Below are positions 46,931 to 58,900 of a stretch of 64,000 nt of DNA, piece after piece; position 1 is the stretch's first letter, and every line of letters begins with the position of its first letter. The notes under the pieces are model-generated. The model was not told where the DNA came from. It worked only from the letters and a program-made list of their open reading frames with translations, and made no database searches. The stretch comes from Schistocephalus solidus (taxonomy: Eukaryota; Platyhelminthes; Cestoda; Diphyllobothriidea; Diphyllobothriidae), in NCBI GenBank assembly GCA_017591395.1, contig WEDG01000714.1, positions 37,039-101,038 on the forward strand, in the 5' to 3' direction. The position numbers and the translations under genes were made by a program.

Positions 46931-47293
46931 GGAGCTTGTACCATCGTGCCTTATTTCGTTACATGTTTCATTTCATATTCGACCGTACCGTTCCTAGGGC
47001 TACTGTCTTAATCTCTAAATGAACCTGACCATCGGATCGGAGTTGCACAGAGACTAGAGACAACAATTGGGTGCTAGGTCATAAGATTTTGCAACCAAAT
47101 TAGGTTGTCGTCTACATTAGCTATTTTTAAAACCAAATCACGCAAACATTTAACATTGGAAGATATAAAATCCTTAATGTCTGTTTCCTTCTAAAACGCA
47201 GTTTTCTTCCAAAACTCCTGGTATTTGAGGCAGTTCCCTTGATAATACATGGGTTTCTAAATATATTTCCGTTATCCTCTGCAGAGTCAATCT

Positions 47294-47431
47294 TTGCACC
47301 AGCAATATTCCTCTAGCAATGAACCTAGCTCCCAGCTCGTGGCTCATTCGGCGAGTGTCGGTCAAACTATCAAGTTTGCCGAGTCCGAAATTAACCCAAG
47401 AGATGAGAACCGCGTGAGCCGCGAGTTAATG

Positions 47432-47440
<9 letters not shown>
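47294..47440 (+). mobile_element. Penelope-like nuclease C-terminal fragment
   Basis: The frame reads QLVAHSASVGQTIKFAESEI then ENRVSRELMER, which matches the PLE sequence near 26190-26290 (HTFKFDEAKILARAE, NRVSRELPE). Only the post-catalytic part of the GIY-YIG region is present. It runs into a (GA)n tract at 47438-47468. Confidence 0.6.

Positions 47441-47468
<28 letters not shown>
47438..47468 (+). repeat. (GA)n microsatellite
   Basis: Pure AG dinucleotides. A similar tract plus the following GGAATACGCTTTATTTTGAA is repeated at 50720-50757, so the tract belongs to a longer dispersed repeat. Confidence 0.9.
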
Positions 47469-47539
47469 GAATACGCTTTATTTTGAAGTATCATTGAAAA
47501 TTTTCAGCAAAAATATAAATGGAGTCATCTTTCTCCGTT

Positions 47540-47850
47540 CGCAGGCAATTATGAAGGGTACTGATCTTCCACCTGAATATTCTCTACTGTGATATTGCCT
47601 AGCACAAATAATTAGCAACACAGGTAGTCCGCTTACGCGTAACGATGCGCCTATCTAACAAGCCATAACCGTATCCGATAAGAGACCCCAGCGATGAAGA
47701 CGGGCACTGCTAATAATGTTGACTTATGGTGGCTTCGTAACTACGTCTTATAAATACTGCCTTCTCTTTGCCCCTCTTCGTTGATGAACGCTCACCGATC
47801 GCTAACGGAACTGACTTGTGCCACGCTACCTTGGGGCTCACTTTCGAGTC
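47540..47850 (-). repeat. Dispersed repeat family F, copy 2, joined to SINE 3' fragment
   Basis: 47540-47775 is the inverted match of 37130-37330. It is followed by ACGCTCACCGATCGCTAACGG and CCTTGGGGCTCACT (47790-47850), the 3' part of the SINE in - orientation. Confidence 0.6.
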
Positions 47851-48149
47851 AGTAAGAATAGTCAAGCGTCCTGTGTCTTCCAATTGTCACTTCCAGAGAA
47901 CGAACAGTACTTTTAGCGCCCGTTTTTCTTTTTCACTATCAAGATGGTATTTTTTAATTCGGAAATTTTTGGGATATAGAAAGAATGGCCTTCGTGTAAA
48001 TTCGGGTTTTCGTTGCCTTTTGCTCCTTTGCAGGATTTATTGTCTTTAATCTTAAACTGAAAGCAAACGAGCCTACTCTACACTAGGTTGTATAAGGCGC
48101 ATTTGCACCTCCTATATAATGCAAGAAATACAAAACGTTTTAATCCATA

Positions 48150-48155
48150 TTTATT
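48150..48155 (-). promoter_or_regulatory. Putative poly(A) signal AATAAA for the tetraspanin gene
   Basis: Located 31 nt after the stop codon (48186-48188) on the - strand. Confidence 0.45.
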
Positions 48156-48185
48156 TGGTAAATTCATTGATTTAACAACAATAAA

Positions 48186-50475
48186 TTAGGTCTTCCAATT
48201 GACTGGTGAATCCGTCTTAAATTCTGTCTTTCCATCTCTGGATGGAGACATTGCATAAAGCAGAAAAACAAGGAGTATCTGAATGAAGAATAGTCCAATG
48301 AGGAATCCGCCAATTCCGTTAAAAAACGGATTAATCTGATCCATCAGCGCACCATAGCATCCCTTAATTCAAAAACAGAAAACAAAATAAAGCGAAATTG
48401 CCTTTTCACTCTAGTCCAGACACCTTTTTACTTAATGTTATCCAACTGGAGAAAAATAAATTGCGCATCTTATGTGCACATTCTTCCCAAAACTGTTTTT
48501 CTAAATGAGGAAACCAAACCACCAACACCTCCATTTCCTAGTTTATAAACTCGAGTGTAATTTTGAAATTCAAGCAAGTCCCAATTCCCCTTCAGGTAAA
48601 ATTTCAGCACACTCAAGAAAAGGTAGGAACCGCTTAAATCGCTAGATATTTTGCTTTGGAGACCTATTTTATCGAACTTGCCACTTTTTGGTACAGTCCT
48701 GGTGCGCTTTAAAGTAGCCAAATACACTTTAGAAATGTGCTCAAAACAATAAAGCATATATAGACATGGTTAAAAAATTGCACTCACTCTTTTGTAGGCA
48801 TTCGCTTTGTTGCAGATATTAACGTTTTCCGGACAGCACGAATCTGGTAATGAACTCCATTGACTCCAGGAGTAATAATTCGTAGAAGTCAATCACAGCA
48901 CTCGAACTATTGGGCACGCAGTGTCTGTGTCAATATAATTTACTTACCATACTCTGTAGTTCGTCCATAACAGACTGATCGAGACGCACGTTGTCCAATG
49001 CGGGAGAGCCCACAATTTCATTCATCTGCGTAGTGATTTTTTAATCAAGTGGCTAGACAGTCTTACGCGACTTTTTAACGACCAGAATATAACTGCCAAG
49101 TCCGAGGTGTACAATGCCAGCCACGATAGAAAGGCCTAAAACTGTTCGTTTGGTAAAAATTACACGGAAAGAGGGTAGGCGGACGTACCAGGTAAACTAC
49201 ATGTCTGTTTCCGGAAATAAGGCTGATTGCAGGTAAAATGGCCAATAAAAGCAGCACCACGCCGAGGCCAATGAGCATGCGTTGTACATTAAATGCGGAA
49301 TTGTTGTTAATTTGGGAGGTTAGCTCGTTCTGCTGGCTGCCAAGAACAATGCCTGTGATCCCAATGGCCTAAAGAATATTAATTTACAGTAATATTTACA
49401 AGTCATATGTTTTAAGTAAATAACTGAAAGTTTTGTTATGTCGAAAGAGGTATTTGGCTGCGTACCGTTCTGATTAATACTACCTAATATGTATCAAAGT
49501 TTTAGGGTATCCGAGTAGCTTAGATCCTTAGCAGTAAAATATATTAAAACGTCAAAATTACCAGAAAATGGAGTCCTGTTAAGTTGAGTCATATATTTTA
49601 AAAAAACAAATGGCAGCGGTTTTTTTAGCCTATTTAAAATTTAGAAACGCAAATGTCACGTGGTTAGGGCCTTACAATACTCTTTAGTTCAAACAGCCTG
49701 CCATCGAATGGTGGGGGCATTAAGTTGAGCACAAAACCATTTGGTCTTCAACGCCTTTCCACCAGCAGTTTCTTCTCGATACACGACTACCAACTCGGAT
49801 ACTTAAACCAAACCGTTTAGCAATAACATAATCCCGAGTTCTGACCTCCGGTCAGGATAAATATTTGCCTAGCGCTCATGAAACATTTTCAGTGTTAGCT
49901 CTAATAATCCTCAGGACGTGGCATTTTTGTTTAAATTGCCATGGATTTAACTGCACCGACAGGACCCAAATTTTCCCTTTAGTTAGCGAAGAACACAGCT
50001 GCCCGATGGCGGCAAATAATTAACAAATGATCAAATTTTCTGAATGATATTTGTCGGCAGTCCTCTTAAAGGTCAAACAAACCTAGGCAAGGAATGTTGG
50101 TTGTACTTCAACTTGAATGCATAGATTGTCGAAGAGAGGTATGTTTCACTACCGGTGACCAATAGGCAGAAGTTAATTATTTAACCTAAGTATCGATTTC
50201 GTTGTCCAGAACGTTCTTTGTGCCTCTTATGTTACCACCTTCGTAGGCTTATAATCATAAATTAAGAAAAAATTATTGAGTGATGTCTCTCTTCAAATAT
50301 TTTGAAATTCATGATACCGAAACAGGCATTTTAATTTTGCTTGCTTAAATAGGACTCAAAAATATAAGTCTTCGGGAAACAGTTAGATATAAAACAGAGT
50401 AGCACGACGTGAACCTACCAAATAGAAACCGCAGACAACTCCCAGGAGAATTTTATAACACAGAGCTGAGGCCAT
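48186..50475 (-). CDS. Tetraspanin family protein
   Basis: Four-pass membrane scaffold protein, expected at the cell surface or tegument. Exons (- strand): 50475-50419 (19 codons, MASALCYKILLGVVCGFYL, donor GTAGGT), 49368-49189 (60 codons, rest of TM1, small loop, TM2 MLIGLGVVLLLLAIL), 49135-49067 (23 codons, TM3), 49025-48948 (26 codons, start of large loop, donor GTAAGT), an exon ending at 48788 (donor GTGAGT) with SSLPDSCCPENVNICNKAN, and 48362-48186 (58 codons plus stop) starting GCYGALMDQI, with TM4 (GGFLIGLFFIQILLVFLLY) and a polar tail. CC, C and GC are the four-Cys signature of the large loop. All splices join in phase 0 except that the 5' edge of exon 5 is unresolved: its frame opens only after a TGA at 48893-48895. 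Total about 205-225 residues, normal to slightly short for the family. The start fits other tetraspanins. Confidence 0.8.
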
Positions 50476-50479
50476 TGTT

Positions 50480-51200
50480 AACCCGTTAACAGCACAACAA
50501 TAATCATTCACTTATATTCGCGCATACATCAGTTTCGATTGATTCTCCTTGAGCGCCACTTACTATTGGATTGTTTCATCACGTATCCCGATGCAAGAGG
50601 TATTTGTATATTAGCAATTATTTCTACTAACAATACTATAGTAGCCAAATACGAAAGCTCGAGGTACGGGTGGAAAAATCTACTCGCTTGTAGAATTGCG
50701 GACTAACTGCCCACTGGTAGAGAGAGAGAGGAGAGGGGAATACGCTTTATTTTGAAGTATTGATCAACATTTTCTGCAAAAAATAAATGGCTCCATTCAC
50801 TAAGATAAAAAGAATAAGTTAACATACTATGCAAGAATCAAAGAGTCAAAAATGGGCATCCAGTGGGGAGACAGTTCCAATCTCGGATTCTGTATTTCTA
50901 CGTAAGTTCGCGTGCTTGAAATGGCAAAACGGAGCGCTGATATGCCGATGTACGGCATCGGACGGCGCATCGGACGGGAAGACTTCATGGCAATCAGCTC
51001 AGATTGGAGGGGATAGGTTACATCATCAAGAATTCGCCCAGAAAATTGTTTGACTATCGTGAAGTGCCTTTTTTAATGTCAAATCCACTAAAACAGTATG
51101 AGAAACACCAGCAGCAGAAGAGAGAATTCGGAGGATACGTTTTATAATGAAAAAATCCTTTGTAAGCAAAGCTGGAAAAATCACGGGAGAACAATAAAGG
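50480..51200. other. Upstream region of the - strand tetraspanin; no gene seen
   Basis: Contains a (GA)n tract at 50720-50737. A promoter cannot be located by eye. ORFs at 50829-51053 and 51098-51463 (+) overlap the antisense of a retroelement and are rejected. Confidence 0.4.
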
Positions 51201-51222
51201 ATGAGGGGAAGAGCACATGCCT

Positions 51223-54042
51223 CTATAAATCGCCAGATAAGGGCTTCAGGTGTGTGATAGGAACGTTAACGGCGGATATAATATATAAGCTTACGAAGTT
51301 TTGTAAAAAGAGAGTATCAATATGTTGGGAGAATGAAAGATGGGATGTCAGTGTAACGCCAAGGTACCGGAAAGAGGATACCTCGTTGGGAAGGACGGCT
51401 GATGATTCAGACCAAGGGGATGGGCGCAGGAGAAAACACATTGGACAGATTTCTCATGGTTGAGTTGAAGATCATTCTCTGACGACCAAGCTCAGACATC
51501 GTCCAGGCCATCCTTCCGAGACTGGAGATGGTCTGATTTTTAAGAGGATGACCAACAACCATATCGTTGGCATATCTGATGTTCAGACTGTCGTTTGGTG
51601 ATCACAAATCATCAGCATGAAGGGAGAAGAGGTGAGTGGATAGAATGGCACCTTGAAGAACACCACAGTTGCTTGGAAGGACAGTAGATTTCCGCTTGCA
51701 GGATTGTATGAATTGAGTGTGGGAAGTAAAATAGTCTTCAAGCCAAGAGACAATCCCAGCCGGGAGAGCCACATGCGGATGTTTTTTTAAGGAGGAGATG
51801 GCGACGGATGGTGTTGAAGGCAGAGGCGTAGTCAAGAAATGCGCATGCGAACGCACGGCAGCACTTATCCTAATCTCGGAGAGCCGAATGTACCACAAGG
51901 GCAACGGCGTCTAGGGTAATAAGCCGGACCTTACATGTAAATTGTAATGGGTCGGAAAAATGGGAGGTAAATGGCTTAATTGTATCGAGAGCTACTCGCT
52001 CAGCAAGCTTCGGTGAAAGCGGAAGAGCAGGCGATTGCACGGAAAGATTCAGGACCAAAAGTAAAGGACGTTTTTAGGTAAAGGGGTGATTATTACTGAA
52101 CGCCAAATATCAGGAATCTTTGAATCCATGAAGTACATGTTTATAAGGTGTGTCAAAATAGGGGCAATCTGAGAGCAACAGTATTTTACAAAAAATGGTG
52201 AGACATTATCCGGCCAAGCAGCAGTTGATCCGCGGACCTTTTTCAGGTGTTTCTTTACTGTTGCCACTGACACAGGAGAAAAAACACTTGGTAGAAGCAA
52301 AACGTTGCTTGTAGGGGGATTAGAGTCAGTAGAAGCATGGATAAAATGTTTCATTTAGAGAGTCTAAATCAGCATCAACATGTGCCAGTTTACCACCCTG
52401 GCAGGTGAGATGCTTAAGATTCCTACAGAGTTCAGCAGAGGAAAGCCGAAAAGAAGGTGCGGACGAAGAGGCAAAAAGCTGACTAACAAACAAATCATTT
52501 TGTCTAGAAATCTCACTTTTTATTAAGATGTTAACATCCTTTAGACTGCCACGGAGGCCTAGCTTGTAGAGTAGTTCTTTTTTACGTCTGAACAATTTTA
52601 GATAGGGAGAAGAAATTCTGTCAGGTTGGAAAATAACGGTATCAAGAGGACAAAAATATTAAAAATTTCTTTTAAAAATATTGTAAGAAAGTTGGAGCAT
52701 GACTCGACATTGGATTGACTGAGGAAGATGGGGAAAGCGTACGATATACAAGCCTGGAGAAGGCAAATGTTTTCCGAACACGTATCACGAACCTTTATTT
52801 TCCTTTCGGGTTTGCGTAGCAGCCCATGCGTATAAGCGGAATAAAATTTTTGAAGGCCTAATAATACAGAATGCTTGGAAGCGGACAATGAAGCTCTGTT
52901 CTTAACAAGCAAAAACTAGGGTTGGTTGGTCAAAACGTGATCAAGAGGGGCATCAGCGCGAGTATTGAAGGAAACAAGCTCATAAAAGCCTAACAACATA
53001 TATATTCACACGATTAAAGTCACCAAATAAGAGAATAAGATCCTCGCAGCACAATAAAGCTCATTTTTGTGAAAGTAAAGTCAAAAAATGGGTAAGCGAT
53101 TCTTCATAGGTAGAGTGGAGAATATAAAAACTAACAAATATAATGCGCTTGAAGGTATTTAAGAATCGGGGCTTACATTTGACAGCAATAGCGTCCATCA
53201 AATCGTCAGAGTACAAAATTAAGGAATAACGGCTGATAAAAAAATTATCGTTGACCAAAAGCGTCTACTGGAGGATGAAGATTTTTGATCTGCTCGAAAG
53301 CAACAGAAAGACGGTGGATTATAAGTTGTGCATCAATGTCACTATTTAACATTTTTCTCTTGATGAAAAATCACTGCAGTCTTACTGTGTTCTTTTTACA
53401 ACAAAAGGTACTCCATATCATGAGTTTTGTTGAACATCTAACGACAATTTGTTTACAGGAAGTCTGGAATTGACCGTTTGTCGTTCGGTTGACGCGTCAA
53501 GGCGATTTGCCAACCACAGTTGTGTTTTTTCCGCTGCGCAGGTTTTTTGTGATAAAAACGTAAGGAAGTGAGCACGATGGGATCAAAAATGCGACATATT
53601 GGCTGAAAACTGCATCTTGGAAATTATTCAATTAATTTTTCAGCTTACGTGCATTCAAAAAGTGCTAGTGTACTGTAAAAATGACCTCATAATCACAGCT
53701 CAGACAAAAAAATGTGCGTAATAAGATTAGATATCAAAGGCAATTAGGTAGAGGAGTAAACGGTTGCAGTAAATTTCCTCGTGAATGGAGAGCAAACAAA
53801 ATGGTGGCTGAAATTCAAAAGCTGGGGTGCTCACCGATCGCTTTATGGGACACGCTCGTCCCGTTGTGCCCTTGAGGACAATATTGAGCCTCACCAGCAG
53901 CCACACAGTGACACAATGGTTACGAAGCCAGAGGTTAGACATAACTGGCTGGTGAGTGAGAAGGCTGCTAATAAACTCCGATATCTACCTGACGTCGTCA
54001 GTCGTCGGGTTTTTGGGACCGGAGAGATTTTTTTCTCCTTTT
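51223..54042 (-). mobile_element. Non-LTR retrotransposon, second family, full 5' end
   Basis: Read on the - strand from 54042: a 5' UTR of about 700 bp, endonuclease pieces (SLILYSDDLMDAIAVKCKP near 53220, LILLFGDFN near 53030), then RT pieces in shifting frames: VRGSTAAWPDNVSPFFVKYC (motif 1-like, 52220), LSPKLAERVALDTI (51990), GVLQGAILSTHLFSLHADDL (motifs B-C, 51650-51610; HADDL for the usual Y/F-A-D-D) and FRYLGVTLTSHLSFSQHID (thumb, 51370). Stops and frameshifts are frequent, so it is dead. The first 1020 bp match 62976-64000 in inverted orientation, and both copies begin at the same AAAAGGAGAAAA, which marks a natural 5' end. Confidence 0.8.
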
Positions 54043-54044
54043 AT

Positions 54045-54985
54045 AATAAATTTACAGATAAGATAATTTATGGAATCAGATTTTTTTATGGTTTTAAGAT
54101 ATCTCAGCTCAAAAAAAGGAAATGTACCACAAAAATCAACGCTAATCCTTTTTCACGCAGAGAGTCATTCGGCAGTAAAATTCTTTACCGTCATATGTTG
54201 CACATTCCCCTTCTGTGAGTGTGCTCAAGAAACGTCTGGATGATCCGCATTTTCCACACCCCATCTAATGAATTTCCGAGACAAATATAAAAATAGTAAT
54301 CCCTTGATTTCAATAGACTGTTTTGTTTACATTAACTTTAACTCTAACAAACATTTTCATGGTAGAAGTAAAGTGAAACGTTTTGTTCGCTTTTATTTCG
54401 AAAATGACCCCTGTTTAACATTTATACTTTATTAGAAGTTCTGTACATTTTGTATACTAAAATGAACTACAAAAAGTGTACAAATTAACTATTTTTCCTA
54501 CGTACATATACCGTTTCAATGGAGTTTTTACGGGCTTCTGTCATTTACTCAAAATGTACTGATTGCTACTGATACTGATTGTATTAAAATCGTTTTCTAC
54601 TTAAAATATGCTCTTTCTTCAAATTAAAAATTAGAAAAAGACGACAAAGGTCACAAATTACTAGAAAAAATACATTTGTGTATTTCTTCTACACGAGATT
54701 TTGAAATTTACATGCATATCGAAAACGAAAGAAAAAATTCATAATTTATAAGAAGTCAGTTCTGGCAAACGTAGATGTCCAAGTGATCGAAAAGAAGTTC
54801 GTTCAAAAGCGGGCATCTTGACTTGACTAAAATATCTTGGGAATAGTCTGCAATATCAGGTGTTCTTTTCGAAATGAAAATAATTTTCAGAATTTCCGAT
54901 AAAATTTCATGAGACTACAAACCTGCTATATCTCTCTATACATAACAGCTGGAACATAGGCATCCCGTGATTTATAATTTGAAGC
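54045..54985. other. AT-rich, no gene seen
   Basis: No ORF with a domain; long A/T runs. The 145-codon + ORF at 53781-54218 is antisense to the retroelement 5' UTR and is rejected. Confidence 0.5.
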
Positions 54986-54996
54986 AATGACTTTCT

Positions 54997-55186
54997 TTGT
55001 ATATATATATATATATATTGATAATGTGGAACCGACAAAGACTAGGGAGACCGGAATGGCCATTTCTGGCTCATTAGCCGTCATCAGCCAGTCATACCCA
55101 ATCCCAAGTGTGCCACACCTGAGATTCGAACCCGCAAACTTTGGTATTTGAGTCGAACGCTTTAACATTGAGACACGGGCTCGTTG
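54997..55186 (-). mobile_element. tRNA-derived SINE, copy S1
   Basis: On the - strand the head at 55183-55121 starts CGAGCCCGTGTCTCAATG and has a good B box (GCGGGTTCGAATCTC). Downstream are the family blocks CACACTTGGGATTGGGTATG, ACTGGCTGATGACGG, AGCCAGAAATGGCCATTCC and TTTGTCGGTTCCA, ending in (TA)n at 55000-55018. The 3' half is missing. Confidence 0.8.
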
Positions 55187-55204
55187 TTTTGTCGGTTGTG
55201 ATCG

Positions 55205-55505
55205 GGAATATGATGATAGTGTGGGGATCACCGATCTGCTTAAGGTACATGCATGTTCCGTTGTGCCCTGGAGCTCAGACTAGAGCTCTCGAATCCCAGG
55301 TGTGCCACACTTGGGATTGGGTTTGACTGGCTGATGACGGCTAATAAGCCAGAAATGGCCATTCCGGTCTCCCTTTTCTTTGTCGGTTCCTGATTTTCAA
55401 CATATGCTACACGTCGCTATGCGACTGCCTGTGAGTACTCTAGTCTGAGTTCCAGGGCACAACGGAACATAAAGGTTCCTTAAGCAGATCGGTGAGCCAC
55501 ACACA
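55205..55505 (+). mobile_element. tRNA-derived SINE, copy S2 with rearranged head
   Basis: From 55285 (TCGAATCCCAGGTGTGCCAC) it runs through CTGGCTGATGACGGCTAATAA, GGCCATTCCGGTCTCCC, TTTGTCGGTTCC and ends with CAACGGAACATAAAGG, AGATCGGTGAGCC. Upstream, 55215-55280 is an inverted copy of the 3' end (TCACCGATCTGCTTAAGG), so the head is replaced by an opposite-orientation tail. Confidence 0.7.
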
Positions 55506-55506
55506 T

Positions 55507-55508
55507 TC

Positions 55509-55556
<48 letters not shown>
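55507..55556. repeat. (TA)n microsatellite
   Basis: AT dinucleotide run that sits at the 3' end of SINE copy S3 (- strand). Confidence 0.9.
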
Positions 55557-55557
<1 letters not shown>

Positions 55558-55832
55558 GGTAATGGGGCGCTCACCGATCGGTTACAGGACTCATTCGTCC
55601 CGTTGTGCCTTGGGGCTAACTCTCAAGCCCCGCCAGCAGCCGTAAGGCAGCTTAGTATAAAGGCAGAATAACATCACCGACAAAGACAAGAGAGACTTGA
55701 ATGGCCATTTCTGGCTTATAAGCCATCATCAGCCAGCCATACTCAATCCCAAGTGTGGCACACCTGGGATTCGACCCCGCGACCTTTGGTATTTGAGTCG
55801 AACGCTCTACCATTGGGCCACGGGCTCGTTGT
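55558..55832 (-). mobile_element. tRNA-derived SINE, copy S3, full length
   Basis: About 275 bp, best-preserved member. On the - strand: head 55828-55764 (CGAGCCCGTGGCCCAATGG, GTAGAGCGTTCGACTC, B box GCGGGGTCGAATCCCAG), then TTGGGATTGAGTATGGCTGG, CTGATGATGGCTTATAAGCC, TCTTTGTCGGTGATGTTATT, GCTGCTGGCGGGGCTTGAG, CCCCAAGGCACAACGGGACG, TCCTGTAACCGATCGGTGAG, followed by (TA)n. The A box (TGGCCCAATGG) and B box give a pol III promoter. Parent tRNA not assigned. Confidence 0.85.
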
Positions 55833-55834
55833 TT

Positions 55835-55985
55835 TGTCGGTTCTGACCGGGAATATTATGATAGTGTGGGGCTCACCGATCTGCTTAAGGAACATGTATG
55901 TTCCATTGTGCCCTGGAGCTCAGACTAGAGCTCTCGCAGGCGGTCGCATAGCGATGTGTAGCATATGATTAAATGGAACCAACAA
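55835..55985 (-). mobile_element. SINE 3' fragment, copy S4
   Basis: GGCTCACCGATCTGCTTAAGG, TTCCATTGTGCCCTGGAGCT and CGGTCGCATAGCGATGTGTA match the 3' part of S2 in inverted orientation. Confidence 0.65.
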
Positions 55986-55989
55986 AGAC

Positions 55990-58900
55990 AACGGATAAGT
56001 TCACCTAATAGAACCTAAATCTTTCAAAACCGAGAACTGCTGTGAAAAGGCTTTCAAAATACCAATCTGTCTGAATGGGCCATGAAATAAATAGTGGGAT
56101 ATTTAACAGTGCGGTGAGTAGATGATTTGTTGCACCAAGAGATACGCAGAATTTGGTGTTCATATGTTTCAACGAGTCGTTATTCAAAACTAATTGCCTA
56201 AATTACTCAGTGCCCTGAAGCAACGATGACATCTGCTGCTTCTCAACGTGTTCAGTAAATCTCAGCTATTAATTTTAATTTTTGGTTTACTCAATTTACT
56301 GGCTTCTGAAATTTATGGTTCTTAAAAGTTTGGAAAAGTGATAATTACAAACTCAAAACTATCTAATGAAGGTTAGAGGATTTATTGTCTTTGAAACACA
56401 GTTTAGGTCATGTTTGTGGGATATGTGTAAAACTCTCTAAAACATCTGGCACCATTCCCGATGCAGACGAAAAAGAATCCTGTTTATAGTTCTTTTGTAA
56501 CTGTTTGATTTATCTATTCTTTATCCTCTTCTTATCTATATGGTTAAACGTGCTTCGCAATGTGACGAAAATGTTTTATTTATATTTCTAAATGATGAAA
56601 GTAGCCATGCCTATTTTGGTTGTAAGCTGTAAGTTGACTGCGCGCAAATTAAACACATGCCACTTACTCCGCAGCTGATATTCACTGCTGTAACAAGGAC
56701 AATCTGAAACCTACTATAATCGTACACCCAAATTGCTTATAAAGAAAGTTAACGAAAGGAAAGTCCTATCATGGTAAATGCCTTCAAGTAATGTCTTATT
56801 TCGAAGGTTTTGATAAGCACATATAACAGAATCTACATGTATGCGTAATGAAGTGAAAACACAAAAAGTCAAAAAGTATTTAACCCAGATTTAAAAGATG
56901 ATCTGAAACTGATTGTAACGAACAACCGAAATACTTTTAAAAACCTTCACAAAAAAGTCCTCCTAATATACACAAACTGGTAATTTTATTTAAATTAATT
57001 AGTAAGTGACCAGCCCGTCAGCATGCGAGTTTATTAAATATTTTATTCCTATGACGTCCCTGTCGGTTTAATCAAGCGACAATTTGTTTGCCTGGGTCAC
57101 ATACATCTAGAAGAATGTGCCAACCGAAGAATACCCTCAATTATCTGAAACCGTGTTGGAATGTACATTCGAAATTTGGGCCACTTGATAACGGCGACAT
57201 TTTACATTTCCCATAATCTGGAAAAATATCTACATGCGAAACTCAGACAGACGCCACTTGCTCCGCAGCTGGTTGTTCTGTCTGCCGATGTATGAGGGGT
57301 TATTCCACGATCGTTTCCATAATATTTGCAATTGGTTGAAAATTAGAGATTAAATGATGGCGTTAATACCGTATCTAAGGTCACACAACTGCGCATACAC
57401 ACATAAATATCAGCACGTTTAAGGCTGCAAGGGCTACCACATTCCGGTTAGTGTAATCGCATGTTACCAAAGTAGCTGATGTGAGGACCTCTTTCGTTTT
57501 GCGAACTCCCTTCTGTTACTTTTTACTCGGTGAATTTGCGCTTCGGCAGCTAGTCTGCGACTGTATGTCACTAAAGTTCAAAGTTAAGGCCTTCGGTTGC
57601 AACCTGCCCAACAATATCATTCCGTTTTTATCAAATACGCTTGCCCTTATTCTGATTGTATATTTCATTTCTGCTGGAGAACTGGCCTGACGGTTGTAGT
57701 GGTTGCGTCTGCTTTGCTTTACTTGAGAACTGAGGCCCTTCGACGGTCATTTACAACCATGCTTTTGGTATTAGAAACCGTGCGTGCTGTTGTAACTAGC
57801 CGGTTAGTCGTCAGCATGCGATTGTCTTCAAATCATTTAAATCTCGGTTCTAACCCCAGACAGTGGCGTCATGGTGTCGATGTTATAACTATTGGTGCTT
57901 TCTTGATACACAACTCTATCGAACGTAAAGGAATTCTTTGGAAAGCGTTAGACATTACCATTGCGCTTCCTTATCTCCAGTTTGACGTCTGTTTAATTGC
58001 GGAGAATTATCAGCGGGATTTACAGAGTTTCCACTGAGACGCTTTTTATGGATTGCGTCAAATTTAACCAGCCATATTACTGTGGCGGTATTTAAACGAC
58101 CAGCGATCATGTATTTTGGCTACAGTCGGATGAGAACAGATGAGTTCAAGGAAACAGTTAAGGCGAAGAAGATGCCATCGCAGGTACAGGAATTTTATTC
58201 GCCCGGCGTTTCGGATTCTCACTCCAAATCACCTCAGCACTGGCTCGCGAGTATGCCCCATGGCACCTCTGGTTTATGAATAAACGGTGTTTGGTGGCAA
58301 TTTGTGCACCATTTCCATGGCACAACATAAACATCGACCGTTTAACGGTTTTTAGTCATTGGATATCTATATATACCTTTACCGGAAGAACGTGTGCCAT
58401 TCAAAATAAGACACAGTCTTCAAGCAAGTGGATCTTCTATCGCCTTGCCATGCACTATAAGAACAAGCAACTAATTCCAAGGCCAACATCTGGTGATTCT
58501 TACGTTTAATCAATATTATTTGTTTGGTTTTGGGGATAGGATCGGGTGAGATTTAGATACGTCCGGAACATATCAGTTTGAACCAAGAAATAGCCTTCCT
58601 ATATTCTTCCATAAACATGATTTTGCCTCGTTTATTTACTAGAGATCGGGCCGAACTGTTGAATGTTGTATTTCCCATTGAACTTAACGGTTTAAGAAGA
58701 GTGATCGTCGCATACAACCATATAGTTGATAAGTGCACTAGCCACTACCCTTAGCAGAAATGTCCGCAGAACTGACAAGCAGTGCATATGTCACAAAAAC
58801 CGATGCGCTAACTGGATATTCTAGAGGCGAAAATTCAGCAACATCGCATTCAGCCTAAAAACCCGTTTTTCTAACTTAATGACATTGCAGTGAACACTTG

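Noticed and set aside
50829..51463. Two + strand ORFs downstream of the tetraspanin promoter side
   Set aside because: No domain; the second is antisense to the RT thumb region of the 51.2-54.0 kb element.
53781..54218. 145-codon + strand ORF and its partner at 62921-63235 (-)
   Set aside because: Both are antisense to the 5' UTR of the second non-LTR family. They are similar only because the elements are copies.
57597..58037. 146-codon ORF as a membrane protein gene
   Set aside because: It has hydrophobic stretches but no family motif, no splice context, and an overlapping ORF in another frame. A B-box-like word (CGGTTCTAACCCC, 57848) raised the idea of a tRNA-like repeat, but no matching A box with correct spacing was found.
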